A DNA stretch of 64,000 nt, taken from contig SWBL01000187.1 of NCBI GenBank assembly GCA_024195585.1, positions 1 through 64,000 on the forward strand, written 5' to 3'. Origin of the DNA: Aureobasidium sp. EXF-3400. Lineage: Eukaryota > Ascomycota > Dothideomycetes > Dothideales > Saccotheciaceae. The translations under genes and the position numbers were made by a program. The notes beneath the pieces are model-generated. The model saw only the letters and a list, made by a program, of their open reading frames with translations. It had not been told where the DNA came from and did not search any database. Shown one piece after another: positions 42,885-53,507 of this stretch (the stretch's first letter is position 1; each line of letters begins with the position of its first letter).

Positions 42885-45616
42885 ATGCCTTCCCTTTCTT
42901 CTTATATCCTTGCTTCGGCGGGAGCCTCTTTGGTGAATGCACAGTTTGGCAATTTCGGTTCGCCGTACCCCAACACAACATACCCTGGATTCGAATCAGA
43001 AAATCCTTACACTATTGAGGGCTCACAGAGCTTCCAATGGAGCCCTCCCAAGTACCCCAGTCCCTGGGGCGAGGGTTCTGGTGACTGGAAGGAGTCCTAC
43101 GCAAAGGCCCGCGCCCTTGTTTCACAATTGACTCTTGAGGAGAAGGTCAACCTTACAAGTGGTGTAGGAACTAGTAGGTCCTCTGTTATACCTGCATTTT
43201 ATCATATGCTGACATTTGTCCAGACCAAGGCAACTGCGTCGGCCAGACTGGATCTGTCCCTCGCCACGGGATCAATGGCCTATGCCTGCAGGACTCACCA
43301 GTAGGTGTCCGACTCACAGATGGCAACAGCGTCTTCCCAGCTGGAGTAAATGTTGCTGCCACATGGGACCGTGGCCGTGCCTATGCTCGTGGACGTGGTA
43401 TGGGTCAAGAACACTATGGCAAGGGTGTTGACATGCAGCTCGGCCCTGTCGCTGGTCCTCTTGGTCGCGCACCTGCTGGTGGCAGAAACTGGGAGGGCTT
43501 CTCTCCTGATCCTTACCTCACCGGTCTCATGTTTGCCGAGTCCATCAAGGGTATTCAAAGTGCCGGTGTCATGACCAGTGCTAAGCACTTCATTGCTTAC
43601 GAGCAGGAGCACTTCCGTCAGTCCCAGGAAGCCAAGAACTGGGGCTTCAATGTCACTGAAAGTATCACTGCCAACTTGGATGATGTTACTCTGCACGAGC
43701 TGTACCTCTGGCCTTTCGCCGACGGTATCAGAGCAGGCGCCACCTCTATCATGTGCTCTTACAACCAGGTCAACAGCTCTCAGTCTTGCCAGAACAGCTA
43801 CATCCTGAACCACATCTTGAAGAACGAGCTCGGTTTCCAGGGCTTCGTCGTCTCAGACTGGTATGGTACCCACTCAGGCGTTTCTAGCATCCTTGCTGGT
43901 CTCGATATGAGCATGCCTGGCGACCCAGTTCAGGAGTTTGGCAACCACGGAGGTGCTTTGTTCGGTTCTAACATGACTATTGCTGTTATTAACGGAACTG
44001 TTCCTCAATGGAGACTGGACGATGCTGCCGTCCGTATCCTCGCCTCTTGGTACTACGTCGGTCGTGACAAGAACCAGGTTCCTGTCAACTTCAACTCTTA
44101 CTCTCTCGATACCTACGGCTACTCGCACAATGCCGTTGGTCAAGGCTACGGTCTGATCAACCAGCACGTTGATGTCCGTGCAAACCACAGCCAGCTCATT
44201 CGTGAGATTGGCTCTGCCTCTACTGTCCTGCTCAAGAACGTCAACAACGCTCTTCCTCTTACCGGTAAGGAGAAGTTCACCGCCGTGCTTGGCGAGGATG
44301 CTTTCGAGGATATCAACGGTCCTAATGGTTTCACTGATCGCGCTGGTGATGAGGGTACCCTCGGCATGGCTTGGGGCTCTGGATCTGCCAACTTCCCCTA
44401 CCTGGTGTCCCCCAATACTGCCATCCAGAATGAGGTTGTAGGCAAGAACGATGGTCTCTACCAATCTCTCAGAAACAACTCCAACCTTGACCAAGCTTAT
44501 TCTCTGGCTAAGCAGGCTACAGACAGCGCCGGAGTAGCAATTGTATTTGCTAATTCCGACAGCGGCGAAGGCTATCTCGAGGTTGATAACAACTTCGGTG
44601 ACCGCAACAACCTCACTTTCTGGCAGGGGGCTGATGAGCTTATTGCCAACGTCTCGGCTACTTGCAACAACACCATTCTCGTTATTCACTCTGTCGGCCC
44701 TGTTCTTCTTGAAGAATACGCCAACAACCCTAACATCACTGCTATTCTCTGGGCTGGTGTCCCTGGCGAGCAATCTGGTAACTCCATCGCCGATGTCCTC
44801 TATGGTCGTGTCAACCCTGGTGCCAAGCTTCCCTTCACCATGGCTGCCAAGCGCTCTGACTATGGTACTGATGTTCTGTACACTCCTAACAACCCTGTTC
44901 CTCAGGCCAACTTCAAGGAGGGTATCTTCATTGATTACAGAGCCCTCGACAAGCAGGAGATTGAGCCCGTCTACGAGTTCGGTTTCGGTCTCTCTTACAC
45001 CAACTTCACCTACAGCGACATCAAGGTCACCAAGCTCAACACCAGCGCTTATGCTCCCACCACTGGCATGACTCCTGCTGCTCAGACCTATGGTAATATC
45101 AGCATGAACCCTGCCGACCACGTTTTCCCTGGCAACTTCTCTCGTGTTCCTCTGTACCTCTACCCCTGGATCAACTCGACCAATCTTTCTTCGGCTGCCG
45201 GCGAGTCACAGTACGCTCCCTATGGAGACACCAGCTTCGTCCCTGAGGGCGCCGTCGACTCTTCTCCCCAGCCCCGTCTTCCCGCTTCTGGTCCTTCTGG
45301 TGGTAACCCCGCTCTCTGGGACGTCATCTACCGCGTTACTGCCCAGATCAAGAACGTCGGAAAGGTCGCCGGTGATGAAGTTCCTCAACTCTACGTCTCT
45401 CTCGGCGGCCCCTACGATGCCGTCAAGATGCTCAGAGGCTTCGAGAGATTGAGCATCCAGCCTAACCAGACCGTCACTTTCTCTGCCGACATCATGAGAA
45501 GAGATGTCATGAACTGGAGCCCTGAGGCCCAGGACTGGTTCGTCAGCAACTACACCAAGACTGTGTATGTTGGCAGCAGTTCGAGAAACCTTCCTCTCAC
45601 TGCTAAGCTCGCTTAA
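42885..45616 (+). CDS. Secreted beta-glucosidase, glycoside hydrolase family 3
   Basis: Extracellular enzyme releasing glucose from cellobiose and other beta-glucosides, 893 aa. Exons are 42885-43173 and 43224-45616, joined as SGVGT-NQGNCVGQ. A signal peptide ends at about VNA-QF (residue 19-20). The N-terminal barrel has [22 protein letters not shown] and [13 protein letters not shown], where the Asp (about residue 308) is the nucleophile. The second domain has [19 protein letters not shown] and the acid-base region; the C-terminal fibronectin III-like domain has [21 protein letters not shown]. About twenty Asn-x-Ser/Thr sites suggest heavy glycosylation. Length matches Aspergillus Bgl1-type enzymes. 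The promoter holds CreA-like sites. Confidence 0.96.
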
Positions 45617-45837
45617 GCGATATGTCTCTTTTTATGATCATGACAGACCCCTAAAGATTATTGCTTTTGCACTAGACTAGACAGATTAGTTCATAATATA
45701 ATGACTTTCACCATGCATTACTATTTCTCGTGACCATTATGTCTACTCATATATTGATATTGTGAATCCTCAAAACATAATAGGGAAAGCTGCACCACTA
45801 TTCTCGGTGACAGAAAAGGCTCGAGTTGCTTTCTGTT

Positions 45838-46643
45838 TCACTTTTTAGGCACAGGCTCTACTTCCGCAACCTTCTTTATCACTCTTGCAGGCGATCCCAC
45901 AGCCACCGAGAATGGGGGAATGCTCTTCGTGACAACCGAACCGGCCCCGATTGTACATCCATTGCCAATAGTCACACCAGGCAGAATACTGACATTGCCG
46001 CCAATCCAGCAGTCATCTCCGATAAATACCGGCAGTGCAAATTCGATGCCATCACGACGAGACTGGACATCTGTCTGATGCGTCGCACTCAAGATACAGA
46101 CATTAGGTCCAAACATGACTCTGTCACCAATTTCCACCAAGCAACAATCGAGGACTGTCAAGCTAAGCCACTGTTAGCGCGCTTTCCAGCAAGTAGGTAT
46201 AAGACCAAACTCACCCAAAGTTCGAATAAAAGTCGTCGCCGATGAGAATGTTGCAGCCATAATCGACGTTGAGCGGCGGCTCAATGAAACTATTTGTGCC
46301 CAAGGAGCCGAAGAATTTTTTGAGAAGTTCGGCGCGTTGTGCCATTACCTCTTCTTCTGTTGATTCGATGGGAATAGGTGCGTTGAATTGTGAGGCCAGT
46401 TTGCGGGCGCGAAAGCGGCCAGTTAGGAGTTCGGGGACAAATGCATTGTAGCTGCTGAGGTTAATGAATGTGGTTTCGAGAGGATTACTTTCCCTGTGGA
46501 AGAGAGTAATCTAGGAAGTACAGAGCAGTGTTCACTTACAGCATACCAGAGATCATCTTCTCATACTCCTCACACCATGGTACATTTGCCAGTCCTTTGG
46601 CACGCGCGATGATGGTTTCGTTCTTCAACTTGGCAGGTTCCAT
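45838..46643 (-). CDS. Hexapeptide-repeat sugar O-acetyltransferase (maltose/galactoside type)
   Basis: Acetyl-CoA-dependent transferase of 235 aa. Exons in transcript order are 46643-46540, 46493-46215 and 46162-45838. The N-terminal maltose-acetyltransferase domain has EYEKMISGML, YNAFVPELLTGRFRARKLASQFN and PPLNVDYGCNILIGDDFYSNFG. The left-handed beta-helix follows (IGDRVMFGPNVCIL, PVFIGDDCWIGGNVSILPGVTIGNGCTIGAGSVV), with the catalytic His in SATHQ. It ends with a short Lys-rich tail. It converges with the GH3 beta-glucosidase, 221 bp away, so a role in acetylating sugars taken up after glucoside breakdown is conceivable but unproven. Confidence 0.92.
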
Positions 46644-47416
46644 GTTTGTGATAAATTCGGGATAGAGTATACGAATTGGAACTATCCATACAGAAACATG
46701 GACTCGTATTGTGATAGAGCCACTGACAAAAAAGAAACTAGGCAACGTGTTCTCAGATAGGAGCTGATGTTTAGACAAGCAACACCAAGAGTTATAGAAG
46801 GAAGTAGGCGTCGGTCCGAGAGTGGGGTCGGGCTTCTTTCCTCGCAAGCTGTTTGCAACAGCTGACAAGAATGGCAAGAAGCCTTCGTACCTAGTTTGGC
46901 ATTGCTTTAGAACAGTCTGAATCGTGTTGAGAAGTCTTTGCAGTGTCTATTCCAGCGAGATGCCATGCCGACACTCCGCTTGCTTCCATGTCACACGACG
47001 ATGATGACCTGTGCCAAGGCGTGTCGTGTTTCGGCTTATGGCAGGGCAGATGCCTGATCAGAAACACTCAGCTCCTTCTAAAGTTGATAGTCCGATGTTC
47101 CTTGCTTCTTATCCAGAGCGAACTATGCAGCGTCGATGCATGCAGGCGCATTGAGTGATGATGTAGGTGTCGCTGAAGCGGAGCATATCGTCTGCCAAGT
47201 CTACGTGTTCCGCCCACGTGTTTCGAGCATGGCTGCCAATTGCGTCTTCATACGAGCCCTCACGGGTATCATGGTTCATCCTCGGAATCGATGGCTTTTT
47301 GAGTCCAAGATGCTGCGAGCTTCTGGAGCTAAAGTCACCAGGTACATATGGACCTCCACCCAGCTTTGGAGTGCCTTTGGTTCTTCCTCTCATTATTCCT
47401 ACCACAATCATTGATC
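46644..47416. other. Divergent promoter, acetyltransferase and sphingomyelinase-like genes
   Basis: About 770 bp between start codons of genes transcribed apart. No coding-like frame. An in-frame ATG at 47348 would extend the next gene by 23 residues. Confidence 0.55.
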
Positions 47417-49486
47417 ATGGGTCTGCGTGAACTTCTCTTGCCCGCGGCGCTTTGCGTGGGTACCGTCAATGCCCAGAACATACCCTCTGGAGCAGTCTCT
47501 TCTCACGTCGCTTCCTCTGGCTTTCCGACCTCTGTCTTCTCCTCTTACTGGGTCAAGCCTGTCGCTACAGCAGAGCCTCAGCCTGCTTTATATGACCCAG
47601 TCCTGAACATCACATTCCCTCTGAATTTGACTTCTCCCAACACCATTCCGCAGGAAGACAATGATCCGGTCTACTATGCCACCCCAATTGCTAACCTTAC
47701 GCTCGCTGGCAAGGAAGCTGTACTCAAGAGTGTCATCTCTCAAGTTGAGGAAATCGTTCTCAGCAACCAATTCACCACCAATTGCTCGAAATGCATCGCT
47801 GGATTGACCGTCGCCAAGACTGCAGCTCTATTGGCACCTGAACTTGTACCTGATGCCATGGTCTCTCTTTGCAAGCAATTCAAGCTTCACAACAACGAGA
47901 CCTGCGAGGAAGACTTTGAGGCTACCACCTTCGGAGCTATCTGGACTCAGATTCTGGCCCTGGCTGATGTGTCCGGCCTGGACGGTCAGTATATTTGCAA
48001 CAGAATCTCCAGCAACTTCTGTTCTATGCCCACCACCAGTCCGCTGAACACTACTGGACTCTTCCCCAAGCCAAAGCCAAGCAATTACACCATTCCCAAG
48101 GCTAGCGGAAACCGCATCAAAGTGCTTCATATGTCTGACATCCATTTGGACCCTCGTTATGCAGTTGGAAGCGAAGCTAATTGCACATCCGGTTTGTGCT
48201 GCCGCGCCAATAACTTCAACACTGCCTTGCCCACTGGTGAAATCTCGCTTCCCGCACCTTACTACGGAGATTTCAAGTGTGACAGTCCGTACGGCTTGGT
48301 TCTCTCGGCTCTGGACTCTATCGCTCCCCTCACTGGTACCAGCAAACAAAACCCATTCGGGTTCAGCATCTACACTGGTGATTTGGTCAGTCACGAAAGC
48401 CAGAACGAACTCTCTAGAGCCTATGTCGAATATGCAGAGTTATCTATCTACGACATGCTCAAGAAATTCATGGGCAAGGCACCTGTTTATGCCGTCCTCG
48501 GAAACCATGACACCAATCCTGAGGCCGTCGATGCTCCCCACAGTCTTCCTGGAGAATTGGGCATGCAAATGTCTTGGAATTTTGACCATGTAGCTGGACT
48601 CTGGCACGAGGAAGATTGGCTCAATGCAACAGCTGCTAAACAAGCACGTCTGCATTACGGCGCTTACTCTGTCAAGACTCCCCAAGGACTGCGTGTCATC
48701 ACCTTCAACACTGATTTCTGGTACAAGTCCAATTTCCTCAATTTGATTGATACACTCAACCCAGACAAATCCGGCATGTTTGCTTGGATGATCCAAGAAC
48801 TGCAAGCAGCTGAGGATGCTGGCGAGCGCGTTTGGATCTTGGGACATGTGCTCAGTGGCTGGGATGGCACTAACCCCATGCCCAACCCCACCGACCTGTT
48901 CTACCAGATCATCGACCGCTACTCTCCTCATGTAATCGCCAATGTGTTTTTCGGCCACACACACGAGGACTTTGCTTACGTGTGGTATGCCAACAACGGC
49001 ACTAATCAATCTTCCGGCAATGCCTTGACTACCGCATGGGTAGGTCCCAGCATTACTCCGCTCACCAACGTCAACTCTGCCTTCCGCAGCTACTCCGTCG
49101 ACACAGGCGACTGGAATGTCTACGAAGCATATACCTTCTACTCCGACGTCGAGTCCTTCTCTAGCCTCAACACTACAGGCCCAACCTTTGAATTCGAATA
49201 CAACACTAGAGATACTTATGGACCTAGTATCAATTGGCCGGCCACTGCACCTCTGAATGCCACTTTCTGGCATCAAGTCTCTGAACAGATTGCCAAGAAT
49301 ACGACATTGGCTAGTGTGTTTAATACTTATCAGGGCAAGAGCAGTGTCATGAGTCCTAATTGCACGAATGTTGCTTGCGCACAGGCCAAGGCATGCTATA
49401 TGCGTAGTGGTAGTGTAGCTCTGGGACAGAAATGTCCTCAGGGATATGGCAGTGTGCAGAGCCCATTCACTCCATCTTCCAAGTAA
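47417..49486 (+). CDS. Secreted acid sphingomyelinase-like phosphodiesterase
   Basis: Zinc-dependent phosphodiesterase of 689 aa in one exon. A signal peptide covers about residues 1-20. A saposin B-type domain (about 95-190) has paired cysteines: NCSKC, LCKQF, TCEED, ICNRI and FCSMP. The calcineurin-like metallophosphatase domain has MSDIHLDPRY, YTGDLVSH, LGNHDTNP, ILGHVLSGWDG and FFGHTHEDF, so all metal ligands are kept. Family members hydrolyse sphingomyelin or nucleotide-type phosphodiesters outside the cell. Fungi lack classical sphingomyelin, so the substrate is open. An upstream ATG at 47348 would put a second hydrophobic stretch in front. Confidence 0.93.
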   Translation: MGLRELLLPAALCVGTVNAQNIPSGAVSSHVASSGFPTSVFSSYWVKPVATAEPQPALYDPVLNITFPLNLTSPNTIPQEDNDPVYYATPIANLTLAGKEAVLKSVISQVEEIVLSNQFTTNCSKCIAGLTVAKTAALLAPELVPDAMVSLCKQFKLHNNETCEEDFEATTFGAIWTQILALADVSGLDGQYICNRISSNFCSMPTTSPLNTTGLFPKPKPSNYTIPKASGNRIKVLHMSDIHLDPRYAVGSEANCTSGLCCRANNFNTALPTGEISLPAPYYGDFKCDSPYGLVLSALDSIAPLTGTSKQNPFGFSIYTGDLVSHESQNELSRAYVEYAELSIYDMLKKFMGKAPVYAVLGNHDTNPEAVDAPHSLPGELGMQMSWNFDHVAGLWHEEDWLNATAAKQARLHYGAYSVKTPQGLRVITFNTDFWYKSNFLNLIDTLNPDKSGMFAWMIQELQAAEDAGERVWILGHVLSGWDGTNPMPNPTDLFYQIIDRYSPHVIANVFFGHTHEDFAYVWYANNGTNQSSGNALTTAWVGPSITPLTNVNSAFRSYSVDTGDWNVYEAYTFYSDVESFSSLNTTGPTFEFEYNTRDTYGPSINWPATAPLNATFWHQVSEQIAKNTTLASVFNTYQGKSSVMSPNCTNVACAQAKACYMRSGSVALGQKCPQGYGSVQSPFTPSSK

Positions 49487-50305
49487 AGACGCCCGATATC
49501 AGAGGAAAAAAAAAAAGGGAGGGAAGTTGTCTTCCCCGGGTTTAAGGAACAGATATATTTTGGAATTTTCGCTCGAAAAAGGAGCTGAAAGATGATCTTG
49601 GAACGATATGTATTGGAACGGCCCTGTAAAATGACAGAGAAAAGAAAGAACCTTTTGGTATATTCTGACAACATGTTGCACACCCATAGGAATGTATGAT
49701 GTTTTTGCTGGTTTTCGGGCAGAGACCTTTGTTTTTTCCAGATATACGAATTGGGATCTACTTGACCATTCATTCTTTCCTCCTGCCAAAGGGATAAATC
49801 TCTTTTAACCTGCTTGTGTATCTGCTTGTGCATACTTTACTCTGTTGTTTCGCCCCACCAAGACAAAAGCAAGGCCGTAAGATCTTCTTTCTGCCACTGT
49901 ATGATTAGACTAAGGAGTTCAGAAGTCGTTCTGGTTGAGAGTATAACCCTGCCTTGTATCTCTTCCTTACAACTAGTGACCTCGAAACAAGTAAAACTTT
50001 CTACATTACTACGGTTGCAGTCGTGAAACACTGCCTACTTTGAGTGATGTATAGAGAAAAAGGTCAACGGTTAGTCAGAGATAACGACGATAAATTCACT
50101 TTGTAAAAGTCGGATCTTGAGGGAGGGTAGCGAGTAAGTGAGAGACGAAAATCGCTGGTAAGGACTGTTGCCTGGTTACGTGAGAGCATCCCGAGATGAG
50201 CAATGTATGTCACTTCGATCGCATGTTACTGTGACTCCACCGCTGTGATGTTTCTAACCCTTTTGCATTCGCATACACATTACATAAACTCAATCGCCTC
50301 TGCGG
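49487..50305. other. Convergent 3' flanks, 0.8 kb
   Basis: Between the stop codons of the phosphodiesterase and the MFS gene. No gene seen; A-runs near 49505 suit a 3' UTR. Confidence 0.6.
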
Positions 50306-51898
50306 CTATCCGCTTTCCTCCTCGCCGCCTTCATCTTCAACTTCCTTTTCTCTACCTCCTTGCGTCCCAATAGTCAAAAACACAGCAAAAACAATAGATA
50401 TTCCACTCGCCGCAACCGCGAACCAGAAAACCGCAGAGTAAGGTTTGGTAGCCACATCCCAACGACCTCCTTCCTTAGCACTTCTGCCCACGGCATTGAA
50501 CACCGCAGTTCCAATGCCAAAACCCACAGATTGGCAAAGTTTGGTGATGGTCTGGACGATACTGCCGGCAATGGATTGTTGATGCACAGGCATAGAGCTC
50601 GCGACGTAGAGATTCGCGACGTTGAATTCGAGGTCTGCGCCTACGACGGCAAACAAAAAAGACGGAAAGCAGAAGGCCCAGTAGGAGGAGTGGATGGTGT
50701 TGACGGCGATGAGAGTAAAGGCGAGGAGGTAGCCGAAGCAGCCGGCGAGCATGAGTGCCTTATTGCTGATTTTGTGCATGACGAAGGCGGCGACGACGTT
50801 GACGATGATGCCCATGATGGCCATAGGAAGTAAATGCACTGCAGTGGTCAAAGGTGACCATCTCCAGACTTCCTGCATGTAGAGGGCGAGGAAGAATTCA
50901 GCGACGGAGAAAGACATCATGCCCAGAAGCAAGACTACCATTAGCAGTGAGAAGTTCTTGTCAAGCCAGATGGACATGGGGACCAATGGATGTGGGTAGT
51001 AAAGTTCCCAAAAGACAAAGGCGACGATTAGCAAGGCGCCAACGATTAGCATGGCAATGATGTAGCTCGTTTTCCAGCCGTGAGGTGCTGTGTCACCTGA
51101 AGAGAGAGCAGCACAGAACATGCCTACTCCAGCAATGGTCAAGATAACTCCGATGGGGTCGAGTTTCTGGAAGGTTTCCCATGTGAAAGGTTCTTTTGGT
51201 GTTGTATCTTTGGGTACTGTGAAGACAGCCAGGATGCTGAAGACGAGATAGATGATGGCCAGAAGGAAAAAGCTAGCTCGCCAATTGAATATATCGCTAG
51301 CGATTCCAGAAAAGATGGTACCAAATACAAAGCCCAATGGATTACCAGCAGAGAAGCAAGCAAAAGCTGCATTCTTTCGTCGCGAAGGTTTCTCGTAGAT
51401 AGTACCCAAAAGTCCTTGAGCAGGAGGTACGGAGGCCGCAGTCATGAGTCCCATCAATCCGTTGAGAACATCGATTGCAATTGGGGTTTTGCAAAAGCCA
51501 GCGGCAAGCGAAAAGACGGCAAAGATGAAGAGCGAGCCCACAAACAACGACTTTCGTCCAAAACAGTCGGCCAGTCTTCCAAACAACAGCAAAAAGGCAC
51601 CGCCAGCCAACGTGCTGGCCGAGCTCATCCAGGTGATCTCTGCTGTGGTCATGCCCAAGTCTGCTCCAACAGAAGCAGAGATGACAGAGACAGCTCCGCT
51701 CAAGAAAGCGCCCATTGCTATCGCCATGGTTGCTGTCAACACAAACAGCACTTCTTGTGTTGTCGACTTGAAGCAAAGTGGTCGACCTTCGGGATTCGAA
51801 ATCTCGACGGTGGAAGGAACGACGGCTTTCTCATCGACCGCATCAATTGTGGCTGAGGCTGGCGCTACAGCCGCGGCGGCCATCTCGACTGTCGACAT
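50306..51898 (-). CDS. MFS transporter with 14 membrane helices (DHA2-like)
   Basis: Drug:H+ antiporter-type facilitator of 530 aa in one exon. An Ala-rich cytosolic N terminus precedes helix 1 (QEVLFVLTATMAIAMGAFLSG). The loop motif is GRLADCFGRKSLFVG, and the antiporter motif region reads SAGNPLGFVFGTIFSGI. Fourteen hydrophobic segments can be counted. The C-terminal tail is acidic (EKEVEDEGGEEESG). Relatives in yeast include Atr1/Sge1-type exporters, active against aminotriazole, boron or dyes; here the substrate is unknown. Confidence 0.9.
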   Translation of the reverse strand: MSTVEMAAAAVAPASATIDAVDEKAVVPSTVEISNPEGRPLCFKSTTQEVLFVLTATMAIAMGAFLSGAVSVISASVGADLGMTTAEITWMSSASTLAGGAFLLLFGRLADCFGRKSLFVGSLFIFAVFSLAAGFCKTPIAIDVLNGLMGLMTAASVPPAQGLLGTIYEKPSRRKNAAFACFSAGNPLGFVFGTIFSGIASDIFNWRASFFLLAIIYLVFSILAVFTVPKDTTPKEPFTWETFQKLDPIGVILTIAGVGMFCAALSSGDTAPHGWKTSYIIAMLIVGALLIVAFVFWELYYPHPLVPMSIWLDKNFSLLMVVLLLGMMSFSVAEFFLALYMQEVWRWSPLTTAVHLLPMAIMGIIVNVVAAFVMHKISNKALMLAGCFGYLLAFTLIAVNTIHSSYWAFCFPSFLFAVVGADLEFNVANLYVASSMPVHQQSIAGSIVQTITKLCQSVGFGIGTAVFNAVGRSAKEGGRWDVATKPYSAVFWFAVAASGISIVFAVFLTIGTQGGREKEVEDEGGEEESG

Positions 51899-52212
51899 GA
51901 CGGCTCAATCTGAGGATGAAGGATATGTCCTGAGTTGAGGCATTGATGGCAAAGAAGAGGACCAAGAGTCATGGAAAGCTCAAGGTGCTTTTGTAAAACG
52001 GTCGCAAATGCTTGATAAGATTCACGGAATGGTCCCGTGGGGAAGGGGAGGAAGCAAATGTGGCGGGGAGCGGCAAGACAAAACGGCAGGAACAAGCTTA
52101 GGAATCTCCCCAAACAGGTAGATTTATCCGCGAATGTGGTAAACATACGCGAGATCTGGTCCTGTGCTTACTGATGTGCTAGGCACGTGGAATGGTACTT
52201 TGTATCGAGCAC
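51899..52212. other. Upstream region of the 14-TM MFS gene
   Basis: About 310 bp between two minus-strand genes. No gene was seen. Confidence 0.6.
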
Positions 52213-53343
52213 TCATAGCTTGACGACCTGCCAGCCTTTGAGGTTCATGTGGACAAGCGCACCGCCCAGCGGGCCTTGTACTTCTCGACCGTTCAACCAT
52301 TGCTTGGGACCAGCCCAGTAGTTGATGAAGCCTTCTGGCCCTGACACAAGAATGATTTTTTTGCCTTGACCAGGATTTGTAGGCTGATTTGAGGATGATG
52401 CGACGGCATTGCGCACGTTTTGAGGAGTGATATAGGTGCTTTCTTCGTCAACGAAATAGTCGACTGAAAGTGCTGGGTTAGATTGTTTGAGCGCATCCAG
52501 TTGCTTCACAATCAAGCCCTTTTCGCCGCTATGCGATACAGTGTGATGTTGAGAATTGGTGAAGAGTCTGGCAAAGGCAGCATACCAACCAGGCGTGATT
52601 GGATCATCGCTCTGCCCTCCAAGACAATCTTCTCTTGATCTGCTTGCCCACAGTACAGAAATGCGGGCCTTGTCACCCAGAGCGTGTGCTATCTGTATAG
52701 CAGGTGCAATGCCAGTGCCTCCGGCCAAGAAGACTACTTGGTCGACATGGTCTGGCAACTCGTACTCGACAGCAGGACCTCTGACTTCAAGATCAGCACC
52801 CTGAGGCCGTCTGTGTATGTATCCCGAAACCTCGCCTCTCTGCTCACGGCGCACCAACAGACGCAAAGCATCCGGGTCTGAGCCGTCGAGCGGCGGCAAA
52901 GGAGTATATGCTCTTGCAATCTGGAGCTGAGGCTGCTTAATCTCAATACTCCAGACTCCCTTCTTCCACCAGTCGTCAAACGTGCCCGGGGGAATATGCG
53001 ATTGCGACAGGGTGAAGATGGCGCTTGTGGACGAAACAGTGTGTTTGTTTTTAAGAGCGAAGGGGGTGAAAGTCAGGCCGTTCAAAGATTGGGGCGATGC
53101 GAAGGAAATGAACTTGTAATGCTCGTTCAGAGCCCAGCCGGTGCCGAAGAAGAAGAGAGATGCTGCAATGCTTCGAAGAGAGCTGCGTTTCGCTTTGACT
53201 GGAGCATTGGGAATGTCGGTTGCTGTGTGTTGACTGCGCGCGAAATGGCAACGTATAGCCAGAGATCGGTCGAAGGTGAGATTGCGTGGTCTGGACGAGG
53301 AACGGAGGCCCAGGCGGATTGTGCGAGGCATGGTGAGTGGCAT
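52213..53343 (-). CDS. Mitochondrial FAD/NAD(P)H oxidoreductase, CYC2-like
   Basis: Membrane-bound flavoprotein of the ferredoxin-reductase fold, 376 aa in one exon. An Arg/Ser-rich presequence (MPLTMPRTIRLGLRSSSR) is followed by one membrane segment (SLRSIAASLFFFGTGWAL, about residues 54-71). The FAD-binding motif is RAYTPLPP and the pyridine-nucleotide motif is LAGGTGIAPAIQIAHAL, with the ending SGPEGFINYWAG. Architecture fits yeast Cyc2, which reduces haem for attachment to cytochrome c at the inner membrane; a general cytochrome b5 reductase is the alternative. The ATG at 53331 is a second possible start. It follows the AIM32-like gene on the same strand by 164 bp. Confidence 0.85.
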   Translation of the reverse strand: MPLTMPRTIRLGLRSSSRPRNLTFDRSLAIRCHFARSQHTATDIPNAPVKAKRSSLRSIAASLFFFGTGWALNEHYKFISFASPQSLNGLTFTPFALKNKHTVSSTSAIFTLSQSHIPPGTFDDWWKKGVWSIEIKQPQLQIARAYTPLPPLDGSDPDALRLLVRREQRGEVSGYIHRRPQGADLEVRGPAVEYELPDHVDQVVFLAGGTGIAPAIQIAHALGDKARISVLWASRSREDCLGGQSDDPITPGWYAAFARLFTNSQHHTVSHSGEKGLIVKQLDALKQSNPALSVDYFVDEESTYITPQNVRNAVASSSNQPTNPGQGKKIILVSGPEGFINYWAGPKQWLNGREVQGPLGGALVHMNLKGWQVVKL

Positions 53344-53507
53344 GTTCACCAAGACAAAAGTTGGATGCTTTGAATCTCGAAGCCTGTCAAAGTCCGCCAA
53401 GATTCACATGTCAATGACGATGATATGCTCATTCTCATACAAAAAATCACAACCACATCAAGAAGAAGCTTGTCATATCGTAATCGTACATGGTATATAC
53501 ACTACTT

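Noticed and set aside
43295..45121. Long open frames antisense to the beta-glucosidase, up to 415 codons
   Set aside because: They mirror the codon bias of the GH3 gene and match no known family; typical antisense shadows.
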